A DNA stretch of 64,000 bases from Flavisolibacter ginsengisoli DSM 18119. GTDB lineage: Bacteria > Bacteroidota > Bacteroidia > Chitinophagales > Chitinophagaceae. The notes beneath the pieces are model-generated. The model did not search any database. It was not told the DNA's origin and saw nothing but the letters and a program-made list of their open reading frames with translations. Within the stretch, counting starts at the first letter, position 1. The number at the start of each line of letters is the position of its first letter. Positions 29,666 to 37,325 of the stretch are shown piece by piece. The stretch covers positions 124,001 to 188,000 of the forward strand of contig NZ_FQUU01000004.1 in assembly GCF_900129295.1 (NCBI RefSeq), read 5' to 3'. Both the position numbers and the translations under genes were made by a program.

Positions 29666-30244
29666 ATGCATACCGAGCCTGCTGATATGGACATCATCTC
29701 CCTGGTGTTAAAAGGTGACCAAAACGCCTATTCAATACTGGTAGACCGTTACAAGAACTATGTTTTTACCATAGTGCTGCGGTATATTAAAAGCCGTGAG
29801 GATGCGGAGGAAGTGGCACAGGATGTATTTATTAAGGCGTATCGTTCTTTAGCCGCATTTAAAGGAGATTCCAAGTTCAGCACCTGGTTGTATACCGTGA
29901 CAACAACCACCTGCATCACATTTTTGAGAAAGAAAAAACTGGAGGTGCATTCGCTTGATAATGAAAGAGTATTCGAGGTGGCTGATAGCGTGGACAGTGG
30001 GATGAGTGCTAACCAGATAGAACAAAAGAGCAAGGTGAATATGGTGAATGAAGCCATTAAGATGCTTAGCCCGGATGACGCACAGGTGATCACCTTGTTT
30101 TATAAAGGAGAACAAACGCTGGAAGAGATAGCTCAGATAATGGGAAAAGAACCCAATGCAGTTAAAGTACAGTTGCACCGGGCAAGAGGCAGGTTGAAAG
30201 AAAAAATGGAAAAATATTTCAGCGCCGAGGTCAGAGACATCTGA
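29666..30244 (+). CDS. ECF-type RNA polymerase sigma factor
   Basis: A 192-residue protein with sigma region 2 (about 20-90; RYIKSREDAEEVAQDVFIKAYRSL and FSTWLYTV) and region 4 (about 130-185; EQTLEEIAQIMGKEPNAVKVQLHRARGRL split over the helix-turn-helix). ECF factors redirect RNA polymerase to stress or envelope genes. The next gene, 44 bases downstream, encodes a small membrane protein that is probably its anti-sigma factor. The regulon is unknown. Confidence 0.92.
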   Translation: MHTEPADMDIISLVLKGDQNAYSILVDRYKNYVFTIVLRYIKSREDAEEVAQDVFIKAYRSLAAFKGDSKFSTWLYTVTTTTCITFLRKKKLEVHSLDNERVFEVADSVDSGMSANQIEQKSKVNMVNEAIKMLSPDDAQVITLFYKGEQTLEEIAQIMGKEPNAVKVQLHRARGRLKEKMEKYFSAEVRDI

Positions 30245-30288
30245 TCATGAGGCTAAAAATAATTAGATAACCGTAAAACGGTACAGAT

Positions 30289-30825
30289 ATGAAAGATACG
30301 TTCAACATTCCTTTAGAAGAGGATGAAATAGAGGTAAAGCTTTGGGAATATATTGATGGCCTGGCTAAAGCAGATGAAATGTCTGCCATAGAAAAGCTGG
30401 TGCAGGAAAATGCCGAATGGAAAGCTAAATACCAGGAATTGCTGGAGGTCCATGAATCATTGAACCTTGTTGAACTGGAACAACCTTCACTGCGTTTTAC
30501 CAAAAACGTAATGGAAGAAATTGCCAGGTTGCAGATAGCCCCCGCAGCGAAGCAATATATCAACAGCAAGATCATTTGGGGTATCGGGGGATTTTTTATC
30601 ACTGTAATTGTAAGCTTCCTGGTGTATGGCCTGGCACAAATAGACTGGTCAACATCGCAAAGTGTGAACACAGGTGTGCTTGATAAAATAACGGATGCAG
30701 ATTACACCAAAGTATTTAACAACACCTTTGTGAATGTCTTTATAATGCTTAATGTGGTATTGGGCCTGATGCTATTTGACAGGTACCTGAATGATAAAAA
30801 GAAAAAATTAATGAAAGAAGCTTGA
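30289..30825 (+). CDS. Putative membrane anti-sigma factor
   Basis: A 178-residue protein with a cytoplasmic N-terminal helical part (about 10-55; LWEYIDGLAKADEMSAIEKL) resembling the sigma-binding arm of anti-sigma factors. Two membrane segments follow, about 86-108 (IIWGIGGFFITVIVSFLVYG) and about 143-163 (VNVFIMLNVVLGLMLFDRYL). The classic zinc-finger HxxxCxxC motif is absent. The call rests mainly on the position right after the ECF gene and on topology. A terminator ends the pair at 30874. Confidence 0.65.
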   Translation: MKDTFNIPLEEDEIEVKLWEYIDGLAKADEMSAIEKLVQENAEWKAKYQELLEVHESLNLVELEQPSLRFTKNVMEEIARLQIAPAAKQYINSKIIWGIGGFFITVIVSFLVYGLAQIDWSTSQSVNTGVLDKITDADYTKVFNNTFVNVFIMLNVVLGLMLFDRYLNDKKKKLMKEA

Positions 30826-30873
30826 GTGATTCGCCGGCTTTCAATAGCTGGTGCCTATCTCAGGTTCGGTAAC

Positions 30874-30900
30874 GCCCTTCTGTTTCCAGGAGGGCTTTTT
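30874..30900 (+). terminator. Terminator after the ECF sigma/anti-sigma pair
   Basis: GCCCTTCTG (30874-30882) pairs with CAGGAGGGC (30887-30895), one wobble, loop TTTC, then TTTTT. Confidence 0.8.
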
Positions 30901-30924
30901 AATGCAGGTAAAAATATTTAGGTC

Positions 30925-31509
30925 TTATAGTGCTTCCAGTATCTCTTTCACTGAAATCCTTTTGCGGTAATCCTCATTGAAATACCTGAAGGTGACAGCT
31001 CCATCCCTGTTGATGATATAAACGGCTGGCACAGGCAAGGAGGCTTCTTTTTGATGGTTCAACGCCAACAGGTCTATGCCAGCATTTTTATAACGACCCA
31101 CCGTCCTGTCATCAACTTTAAAACTAACGCCATAATTATTACTGATCTTCATGCCCTCATCGCTGATTATGGAAAAGGCAGCCCCCGTTTTAGCAACGGT
31201 TGAATCTATACCTTGTTTTCCTTCAGGAGTAATAGCAATGAGTGTTGCACCCTTATCTTTTATCAATTGCAGAGAATCGTTCATGCGCTTTAAGGCCTTA
31301 TTGCAATAGGGACACCAGTATCCACGGTAAAACATAACCACCACCGGCCCTTTTTTCCTGAGGTCCTTTAATACTACCGGGGATCCGTTCTGATCTACAG
31401 CCTGGAAGTCGGCAGCTTTGGAATTGATAAACAGACCTTCAGGCTTTTCCTGGGCATTCACCACCATTCCCGAAGCCATTATAAAAAAGCACAAAAACCG
31501 ATTCTTCAT
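30925..31509 (-). CDS. Secreted AhpC/TSA-type peroxiredoxin-like protein
   Basis: A 194-residue protein with a signal peptide (about 1-19, ending VNAQ) and a thioredoxin fold of the AhpC/TSA group. The active site YRGYWCPYCNKALKRM contains a CxxC pair, so it may act as a peroxidase or as a thiol oxidoreductase. It would act in the periplasm. It is monocistronic as far as visible. Its gene begins a stretch of stress and detoxification-type genes that runs to about 36.6 kb. Confidence 0.85.
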   Translation of the reverse strand: MKNRFLCFFIMASGMVVNAQEKPEGLFINSKAADFQAVDQNGSPVVLKDLRKKGPVVVMFYRGYWCPYCNKALKRMNDSLQLIKDKGATLIAITPEGKQGIDSTVAKTGAAFSIISDEGMKISNNYGVSFKVDDRTVGRYKNAGIDLLALNHQKEASLPVPAVYIINRDGAVTFRYFNEDYRKRISVKEILEAL

Positions 31510-31655
31510 ATCATAGGTTGTACTATAAAATTATTGGCTGTTTTATTTAAATAAAAGAAAAGAAAGAATTATTAACACAATCTTGGTGAACGATTGGATC
31601 AGAAAACCTCTCACCTCCAGCCCAACCATTTGAAGTATGTTTATTAGAAAGTAGA

Positions 31656-32276
31656 TTATTCTTTATAAGTTTTTGAGCCATTGAAGTTCTGATGATATAT
31701 GTCCTTCAAAAAAAGGACTCGTTTTTCCAAAATCTCAAAGTAGTATCCCCAATTATAGAGACTGGAATTATGATTACCAAAATCGTTTAAGTTATAAATA
31801 AACTCTTTCTCTTTAATGTAATAATCCAACCATCTCTTTTGAGAATTTACAAGCTTGCTTTTCATTTCCGGCAATAGGATAGATTGAGCCTTTAGGTAAT
31901 ACTTATTTTAAAGTTTATCATATGCATCTAAACGCTTGCTTTCGCCCCAATTCATACCCATCGTTGTATTTGCCATAGAATAACCATAATATTCAGATAA
32001 GAACTCTTGAATACGGATGGTGTCTTCAGCAAATTTGATTTCGTCTTCTTTGAGTCGATCCGTTAAATATTTAAGATCACTATTATTGCGAACCTTAAAG
32101 TCTTGAAGCTTTTTATTGACAACTAAGGAAATGGCTTTATTTATATTTTTCTCCACCTCAGGCTTAAGGATCAAATCATAGTTTTTGTCTTCTTCAAAAA
32201 TATCCGAAGTGTCGGCACCTTGTCCAAAACCGTTTTGATAAACTAATATTAAGGCTACTAATAAAAAAAATTTCAT
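31656..32276 (-). pseudogene. LprI-like (DUF1311) secreted protein interrupted by one in-frame stop
   Basis: From the ATG at 32276 the frame encodes a signal peptide (MKFFLLVALILVYQNGFGQG) and an LprI-type domain up to SKRLDAYDKL, then TAA at 31910-31908. The same frame continues without a shift as NKYYLKAQSILLPEMKSKL and VNSQKRWLDYY to a stop at 31656. Relatives read YDKLLNKYY at this point, so a TTA leucine codon appears to have become TAA. The intact form would have about 205 residues. LprI-like domains are named after a lysozyme inhibitor. Truncation after 122 residues removes the conserved C-terminal helix. A sequencing error is the other explanation. Confidence 0.75.
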
Positions 32277-32360
32277 CTTAGTCTTTGCTTTGCTGTTTAA
32301 TCGTATTCATAGCCCTAATGTAGTTTAGCACCTGACATTATTAGTCCTATTGGTGGCAGT

Positions 32361-33011
32361 TCATTTACCAAAGAGCTTCTGCTCTTGTTCAAATACTTTG
32401 TTAGCCTCAAAGTATAAGGTTTTCGTCTCGCCTTCTTCGGTCTTAACAACCATTTTGTCACAGGCATTTTTGCCACCGTTACTGATACTTTGACTTTGTA
32501 ACTCCGCACCTATCATATTTATAATAAAATACTCTTCCTCAATCTGAGTGATATGCCATCCTGTTTCACACGTTTTTCCATCACCGCTTGTTGTAATGGA
32601 ATACAATAGCCCAAATTCAATGTCATGATATTTCTTTTGGTTTACTGTGTCCCCGAGAATTTTATAAGTCTGCTGCAGGTACTTATGCGCAAACATGCTT
32701 GTATAGTCAATGCTTAGCATTGCTTTCGATAAACTCACTACGCCAAGATAATTTTTGCTTTTTATTTCTGCGTAGACTTGTTTTTTCAGGTTGTTGTAAT
32801 TAGTTCCTTTTTTACTAAACTGCCTGCTATCCAAAAAGCTGTTCCGGAAATCGGTATAGTCAATACCCAGTTCCCCGCTTTCAAGTTGGCTAACATACTT
32901 TGAGTACTTGTCGTTAAAAGATGGAATTTCAATTTTGCTGTCTTGTCCAAAAACGACTGGTGTTAATTGCAATGCTAAAATAGCAAGTAGAAGCATTTTG
33001 AAGCCTGTCAT
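32361..33011 (-). CDS. DUF4919 secreted protein
   Basis: I start at the ATG at 33011, which begins with a signal peptide (MTGFKMLLLAILALQL, ending VFGQD); an upstream ATG at 33095 would place it 28 residues inside. The 216-residue product carries the DUF4919 pattern: YTDFRNSFLDS, NLKKQVYAEIKSKNY and HKYLQQTYKILGD, ending in a beta-rich half with FIINMIGAELQSQSIS. The function of this Bacteroidota family is unknown. It lies on the same strand as the broken LprI-like gene, 84 bases upstream of it. Confidence 0.75.
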   Translation of the reverse strand: MTGFKMLLLAILALQLTPVVFGQDSKIEIPSFNDKYSKYVSQLESGELGIDYTDFRNSFLDSRQFSKKGTNYNNLKKQVYAEIKSKNYLGVVSLSKAMLSIDYTSMFAHKYLQQTYKILGDTVNQKKYHDIEFGLLYSITTSGDGKTCETGWHITQIEEEYFIINMIGAELQSQSISNGGKNACDKMVVKTEEGETKTLYFEANKVFEQEQKLFGK

Positions 33012-33180
33012 TCTGTTGTTATTTTTTTGTGTTGGGCAAATAGCAACCAACAGAACGAGACTTCGTGAAGTAGCTGTTTTTAAAAATATGCACAATCACT
33101 TGCTTGCTGTAGTTGATTTTTACTTTGCAGCTTAAATGTAGTTAGTTAAGTGCTATTTTACAAAGCTTGTGTTAAACGAC

Positions 33181-33249
33181 AATTAGGTGTAGCAGAATAT
33201 TATTGATTGAACTCCGCCATTTTTTTGGCAATATGATCCATTACTTCTT
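33181..33249 (-). repeat. 69-bp direct repeat, copy A (duplicated cupin 3' end)
   Basis: This segment matches 34722-34790 with four differences in 69 bases, 50 of them an unbroken match. It contains the last 16 codons and stop of the intact cupin gene (VMDHIAKKMAEFNQ) plus the sequence just downstream. Confidence 0.9.
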
Positions 33250-33255
33250 CCTTGC

Positions 33256-33312
33256 CCGATGAGTCACCGCAGCAGTAACTTGCGTCTCCAAACTCTTCGG
33301 CGGGACTCATCG
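33256..33312 (+). repeat. 57-bp imperfect palindrome, copy 1
   Basis: Left arm CGATGAGTC-A-CCGC folds onto right arm GCGG-GACTCATCG with one bulged A, enclosing a variable 27-base core. Copy 2 has the same arms in reverse orientation and a different core. Confidence 0.8.
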
Positions 33313-33578
33313 ATTCTGTTCCTCCCGCTCCCCCTTCTTCCAATTCAGCAACACTCCAATGAACTCCAGGTAATCCCGAAGCAGCGATATGTTCCCCTGG
33401 CCCCTTTAATAGAATCCCCAGATACATAAACATAGTTATAGGTATTATGGCTATACCCTAATCGAAACACGCAGATTCTGGTCCATGTAATCTAGCTTTT
33501 GCTCTTGTAACAGATTTGTACACTGCGCATAGGAGAAAAGATAGTAAAATGGAATAAAAGGTACTAGTGATTCTGCAA

Positions 33579-33635
33579 GATGAGTCCCGCTCTGGATATC
33601 ATAAAGTGTGAGATACTCCTGCGGTGACTCATCGG
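33579..33635 (-). repeat. 57-bp imperfect palindrome, copy 2 (inverted)
   Basis: Arms GATGAGTC-CCGC and GCGG-T-GACTCATC, bulged T on this strand. Read on the minus strand, its first 17 bases equal copy 1 and its last 12 match copy 1's right arm, with an unrelated 28-base core. Confidence 0.8.
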
Positions 33636-33728
33636 AAAAGGAAATATTCTTCCTCCGCGTGTCTCATTTGCATCCTTGCAATTCACTCGCGGGTTAAAAA
33701 ACGATAATCATTTTTACCTGGTAAATTA

Positions 33729-34328
33729 TCACTCCCCGCCGCTACCCAATACATAAAATAAACCTGCAGAAATTGTAGCATTTTTGACATCAGAACCGTT
33801 TTTATCAATAGATGTCAATCCTATATTATAGCGGGCATTGATGCCAAATCCTGAACCAAATTTATACCCCAGTCCCACGTTCAAGGCAAAGTCCACAGGC
33901 TTCAATTCGCTTTTAATATCTGCAGATATGCCATCTGCTTTTGCTTTGGCTGAAACCAGGAAACCAACCTGCGGGCCAGATTCAATGTAAAATCCAGAAG
34001 AGGCCACATAGCGCTGGATCATAATAGGGATGTTTACATACGATAGCACCGTTTTCTGATTGTCTATTTTAGCACCTTGCATAGAATATACTATTTCTGG
34101 TTGCAGCGCATAGGAAAGAAACCCCTCATTATCCTCGCCAATGGTGATCTGGGCAAGTGCTCCAAGGTGGGGTGCTATTAAAGTCTCTTCCGTCAAAGCC
34201 TCACTGCCGATGAATGTAGAAAAATTAGCACCACCCTTTAAGCCAAAGTTCACATTCACCTGTGCCTGGAGTGTAAAGCTGCAGCAAAGAAATGCGGCAA
34301 TTGAAAAAAACAAAGATCTCGTTCTCAT
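33729..34328 (-). CDS. Small outer-membrane beta-barrel (PorT-like porin family) protein
   Basis: The ATG at 34328 opens a signal peptide (MRTRSLFFSIAAFLCCSF, ending LQAQ); an ATG at 34370 would add 14 residues. The 199-residue product has the eight-strand layout of the Bacteroidota outer-membrane beta-barrel family: VNFGLKGGANFSTF at the start, then YALQPEIVYSMQG, FYIESGPQVGFL and GLGYKFGSGFGINARYNIGL. Such proteins are small surface porins or structural proteins of unknown ligand. It is flanked by the cupin remnant and the intact cupin gene. Confidence 0.8.
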   Translation of the reverse strand: MRTRSLFFSIAAFLCCSFTLQAQVNVNFGLKGGANFSTFIGSEALTEETLIAPHLGALAQITIGEDNEGFLSYALQPEIVYSMQGAKIDNQKTVLSYVNIPIMIQRYVASSGFYIESGPQVGFLVSAKAKADGISADIKSELKPVDFALNVGLGYKFGSGFGINARYNIGLTSIDKNGSDVKNATISAGLFYVLGSGGE

Positions 34329-34740
34329 AAAGTTTTTGGTTTTTGAATTTGTAAAAAAATGATTGATCATATGTCAGTTTGGATTTGTTCCCAAAGTATT
34401 GGGAATATACCCAGGTTAGCCTGGTACACATTTTCTCAAAAATGTATTTGAAAAAAATATTATGGGCCTAAAGAAACTAGTTGTTTCTTTAAATGGCAAC
34501 TACCGGGGTTAGAAATGTTGTTGTTTTTTACTAGTTGTGGAAAATTCCTACTACTATTTGTAATCAGTAATAATTTACCCCTAGATAAAAGACCATGGAG
34601 TCCTTAATTTTTGGGCTCAAGATCCCAAAGTGTTTTTTGCACATCAAAATGAAATAATCACCAGTTCAAACAAAACAGCTATTTGCTTGAACCACAAAGT
34701 AACCGGGATGTGTCGAACCGTAATTAGAGTTAGCAGAAAA
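34329..34740. other. Intergenic region with an operator-like inverted repeat
   Basis: No credible gene. A perfect 7-bp inverted repeat TTCCCAA-AGTA-TTGGGAA (34388-34405) lies about 60 bases before the outer-membrane gene start and could be a regulator site. A short hairpin CCAGG/CCTGG follows at 34411-34424 without a T-run. The right end holds copy B of the 69-bp repeat. Confidence 0.4.
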
Positions 34741-34790
34741 TTATTGATTGAACTCCGCCATTTTTTTGGCAATATGATCCATTACTTCTT
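34722..34790 (-). repeat. 69-bp direct repeat, copy B (end of the intact cupin gene)
   Basis: Partner of 33181-33249. It contains the stop region of the intact cupin gene and 19 bases beyond it. Confidence 0.9.
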
Positions 34791-35118
34791 TCAATTCACT
34801 TTCGGGACTAAAATCAATAACTTTTGCATCTTTCTCCACGATAGCTGTATGTCCAGGCTGCATATAGAAAACATCGCCTCCCTGTAGTTTTTCTTCTTTT
34901 CCATCATCATATTTCATCAACAACTCTCCTTCCAAAACATATCCCCAATGCGGACACTGACAACTATTATTTTTTAATCCCTGCAACAAAGGAGAAATGT
35001 CTGTGCCTGCAGGCATCTCATTACAAGCGACTGTCATTCCTCCCCAACCAGGAAGTCCTCTCATTACTGTACCAGGAGCTTCCATTGTAACAGGAATGTC
35101 TTCTTTTTTTACTTTCAT
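34741..35118 (-). CDS. Small cupin-domain protein
   Basis: The ATG at 35118 (MKVKKEDIPVTMEAPG) is preferred; one at 35148 would add ten residues. The 125-residue single-domain cupin shows the usual two motifs: around CPHWGYVLEGELLMKYDDGK (metal His plus Gly turn) and GGDVFYMQPGHTAIVEKDAK (second His). Such small cupins bind a metal and can be dioxygenases, isomerases or binding proteins; the substrate is not evident. Its last codons and downstream flank are duplicated about 1.5 kb away. Confidence 0.85.
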   Translation of the reverse strand: MKVKKEDIPVTMEAPGTVMRGLPGWGGMTVACNEMPAGTDISPLLQGLKNNSCQCPHWGYVLEGELLMKYDDGKEEKLQGGDVFYMQPGHTAIVEKDAKVIDFSPESELKEVMDHIAKKMAEFNQ

Positions 35119-35301
35119 AAAATCTGTTTTAATAGTTATGAAAGACAACAGCTAATAGCTATTTAGAATTGAATGATCCTACCAAATAATATAGAGATAT
35201 TGGTTTAAGGCTTTCTTGCTATTGCAAAAATAAAACACTATTAAAACGTTTTTACAGATAAAAGCCAGGACGAAACAATTATTTTTTCCCGTTATTTCTC
35301 C

Positions 35302-35913
35302 TTAAACGCCAACAGTACCCGTTTTCACTTTTCCATCCCTCTTGTAATGAGTGATGATAACTCCCTTCGTTGTAACCATACTTTCCGTTAATGTAAAAGC
35401 TGCAGCAACTGCTCCATTGCCAAAAAGCTTTTTTCCCTTACCTAATGTGAGAGGGTGAATTTTAAGCCTGAGTTCATCTACAAGATCATTTTTCAACAGC
35501 AGCTGAATGAGTTCACTGCTACCCCAAACCTGGATATCAGGACCTTTTGATGCCTTGAGCTTTTTAATATCTGATAAGGTTTTTACAACCACCGAGTTTT
35601 TCCACCCGGTCACCCGCGGATCTGACTTTTTCATGCCTTTGGAAAACACATATTTTGCACCTTCATTAATACGCGGCCAAAAATCTCCATGTTCAGGCCA
35701 GTAGGCGGCCCAAATCTCAAATGTTTTTCTGCCCAAAAGATAATCGGCAGGTTGACTTAACTCTTCCTGAACAACCTTACCATACATTTCATCACCATAG
35801 GTTGCCGTCCAGCCGCCATATTTAAAACCACCTGATGTATCTTCCTTTGGAGCACCAGGTGCCTGCATCACTCCATCCAATGTGATCATCGATAAAACAA
35901 CTATTTTCCTCAT
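35302..35913 (-). CDS. Dihydrofolate reductase-like (RibD C-terminal domain) protein
   Basis: A 203-residue protein of the RibD_C group. The start MRKIVVLSMITLDGVMQAPG, the middle ADYLLGRKTFEIWAAYWPEH and the end IQVWGSSELIQLLLKNDLVDELRLKIHPLTLG are diagnostic. These enzymes bind NADPH in a DHFR fold. The family is widespread beside SRPBCC and cupin genes in Bacteroidota and its in vivo substrate is usually unknown. It is not the essential folate enzyme. Confidence 0.88.
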   Translation of the reverse strand: MRKIVVLSMITLDGVMQAPGAPKEDTSGGFKYGGWTATYGDEMYGKVVQEELSQPADYLLGRKTFEIWAAYWPEHGDFWPRINEGAKYVFSKGMKKSDPRVTGWKNSVVVKTLSDIKKLKASKGPDIQVWGSSELIQLLLKNDLVDELRLKIHPLTLGKGKKLFGNGAVAAAFTLTESMVTTKGVIITHYKRDGKVKTGTVGV

Positions 35914-36041
35914 TTTACTTGTTTTAATTTTTAATGCTTACACGGTTTGGTTTTCAACCACAGTGAATGTAAATTTTCTATTAGCCACCTGGATGTTCGT
36001 CCTGCGACAGTATTGAGTAATTTGGAAAACAATCTTTCATT

Positions 36042-36581
36042 TTACTGCTGTTTAGCAATAGTATTTAAAAGATCATCCAGGTAGTTCAATGTCATGGTAA
36101 ATCCTTCCTTGAAGCCCATTTCAATCATCTTCTCCAGGTCGGCAAGTTCTTTATGTTTAATGATAATGCTTACTGTTGTAGTGCCGTTTTGCTCATTAAA
36201 ATTCAAATCCCAATCTGATGTGGGCAACTCAGTATTGATGTTTTCATCCTTGTCAGCAAAAGCAGACAACATTTTGAAATTGGTTATCGGGCTAATGGAA
36301 GTAAATTCCTGTATCGACCAATGCTCCTGTCCTTCCGGGCTTACCATAGCATAGAATCTTCGTCCACCAACTTTGAAATCCATAACTTTTGTTTTTGATT
36401 CCCATGGTTTAGGTGCCCACCATTGGTCAAGAATTTCAGGTTTGGTGAAAGCATCCCAAACCAGCGATTGGCTGGCATCAAATTCCCTGTTTACGAATAC
36501 AATACTTGTTGTTTTGTCAACGGTGAAATCAAATAATAAATTGTTGATCTCTGCCTGGCGGGATTTCTCTTTGTTCAACAT
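36042..36581 (-). CDS. SRPBCC/AHSA1-family protein
   Basis: A 179-residue START-like protein: [20 protein letters not shown] at the start of the fold, then [15 protein letters not shown] and a C-terminal helix [23 protein letters not shown]. The ligand is unknown. Its ATG overlaps the stop codon of a decayed ArsR gene (ATGTTGA), the usual coupled arrangement of ArsR-SRPBCC pairs in Bacteroidota. The regulator is now broken, but the promoter before it looks intact. Confidence 0.88.
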   Translation of the reverse strand: MLNKEKSRQAEINNLLFDFTVDKTTSIVFVNREFDASQSLVWDAFTKPEILDQWWAPKPWESKTKVMDFKVGGRRFYAMVSPEGQEHWSIQEFTSISPITNFKMLSAFADKDENINTELPTSDWDLNFNEQNGTTTVSIIIKHKELADLEKMIEMGFKEGFTMTLNYLDDLLNTIAKQQ

Positions 36582-36890
36582 TTTTTCTGTTTTTTAATGG
36601 TTGATAATAATTTGTCCAACTGGCTGAAACGTGTTTCACAGATTTTGCGGAGCTGCTCCAGCCATTTGTCTATTTCTTTCATTTTGTTTATTTCAGCCTG
36701 TTAATATATTTCCTTGCCTTTGTGCGCTTGATATACCAGTTTCACACTCCATTAAATCGCCGGAATGCCTGTAAATAACATGACGGGTCGTGTCAAAATG
36801 TTCGGCAATGGTATATAGCTTAGCCCTTCTTGTCCTGCCTGCAATGGCCTGGAGAAATCTCTTCCCGCAACTGCTGCAATTTTAAATATG
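36575..36890 (-). pseudogene. Decayed ArsR-family regulator upstream of the SRPBCC gene
   Basis: Fragments of one ArsR protein appear in order in different frames on the minus strand. First comes an N-terminal AIAGRTRRA (relatives: AIADPTRRA), then directly TIAEHFDTTR of the recognition helix, with roughly 15 residues missing between them. The altered stretch SGDLMECETG precedes a stop in ILTG. A third piece, MKEIDKWLEQLRKICETRF, ends in KKQKKC at 36575. The last piece (36682-36575) is the intact C-terminus and overlaps the SRPBCC start. The central helix and the correct N-terminal frame are lost, so no functional repressor can be made. Confidence 0.7.
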
Positions 36891-36899
36891 AAACTATTC

Positions 36900-36935
36900 A
36901 GTTGCAAATATATGCGCAACTTATTGGTTTCGCAA
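36900..36935 (-). promoter_or_regulatory. Promoter and inverted-repeat operator of the ArsR/SRPBCC unit
   Basis: On the minus strand TTG (36935-36933), a 20-base spacer and TATATTTG (36912-36905) form a strong Bacteroidota promoter. AGTTGC and GCAACT (36921-36916 and 36905-36900) form an inverted repeat over the -7 box, a plausible ArsR operator. Confidence 0.55.
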
Positions 36936-37325
36936 TTTATTCCTGGCTTATTTTAAAATTTAGGTGATGACTATTTTAATATTCCTCCCTCTATGAACCT
37001 ATACTCATCCTGTGAATCGGGTTTTTCAACCATCTTGTAAATTCACCCCAAACTTTACTTACTTCTGTCAAAAGCAACTCCAAACAACAATTTCCGATTC
37101 ACCCACTTTTTGTTGATTTTACACCTAACCCAAGCCCTACCAACCCTACGGATATCCCATAGATATCCCGAAGATATCCCGAGGATATCCCGACGATAAG
37201 CCGACTCTTATAGGGTCGGGATATCCCCGGGTCATCTATGGCTGATGTACAGAAAATATTCGGTTTACCCCTTGCTTTTTTAGCAAATTGCTATTATATT
37301 TAGCATTCATTAGTAAAACGTACTT
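36936..37325. other. Non-coding stretch with an 11-bp tandem repeat
   Basis: No gene recognised. It lies between the promoter of the ArsR/SRPBCC unit and the unknown 263-residue gene. Its main content is the tandem repeat listed separately. Confidence 0.5.
37151..37205 (+). repeat. Five tandem 11-bp units (GATATCCCGAN)
   Basis: Units start at 37151, 37162, 37173, 37184 and 37195: GATATCCCATA, GATATCCCGAA, GATATCCCGAG, GATATCCCGAC and GATAAGCCGAC. A partial inverted copy (CGGGATATCC) follows at about 37217-37226. The array ends about 120 bases before the next start codon. Confidence 0.9.

Larger units (their letters stand above)
33256..33673. mobile_element. Putative 418-bp non-autonomous insertion with palindromic ends
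   Basis: The segment is flanked by the six-base direct repeat CCTTGC (33250-33255 and 33674-33679) and interrupts the duplicated cupin end. It begins with CCGATGAGTCACCGCAG (33256-33272); the exact inverted copy lies at 33619-33635, and a degenerate third copy at the right edge (33656-33673). Each full copy is the arm of a 57-bp hairpin. No transposase is encoded, though a 70-codon frame without ATG (starting about 33660, stop at 33451, minus) contains DESPQEYLTLYDIQSGTHL. The reading as a MITE-like element is inference. Confidence 0.45.
33181..33715 (-). pseudogene. Remnant of a second cupin gene 3' end, split by an insertion
   Basis: The 3' end of the intact cupin gene (34741-35118) is repeated here at 33181-33249. 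The homology resumes at 33680 (AATTCACT then CGGG and an A-rich run, as at 34793-34820), beyond about 430 bases of unrelated sequence. A 77-codon frame at 33200-33433 (starting MFMYLG) joins insert and cupin remnant and is probably not a gene. The remnant lies immediately downstream of the outer-membrane protein gene at 33729. Confidence 0.6.

Noticed and set aside
30289-30825. Zinc-finger (ZAS) anti-sigma factor
   Set aside because: The HxxxCxxC motif is missing; kept only as a putative anti-sigma factor by position and topology.
31908-31910. Programmed stop-codon readthrough or recoding in the LprI-like gene
   Set aside because: TAA is the least likely readthrough codon and no recoding structure is seen; nonsense mutation or sequencing error is simpler.
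33200-33433. 77-codon frame starting MFMYLG
   Set aside because: It joins part of the putative insertion to the duplicated cupin end; its last 15 residues are those of the intact cupin protein. Most likely a chance frame.
33256-33635. Integron attC sites
   Set aside because: The palindromes have bulged bases and variable cores as attC sites do, but the conserved core-site sequence is absent and no integrase or cassette series is present.
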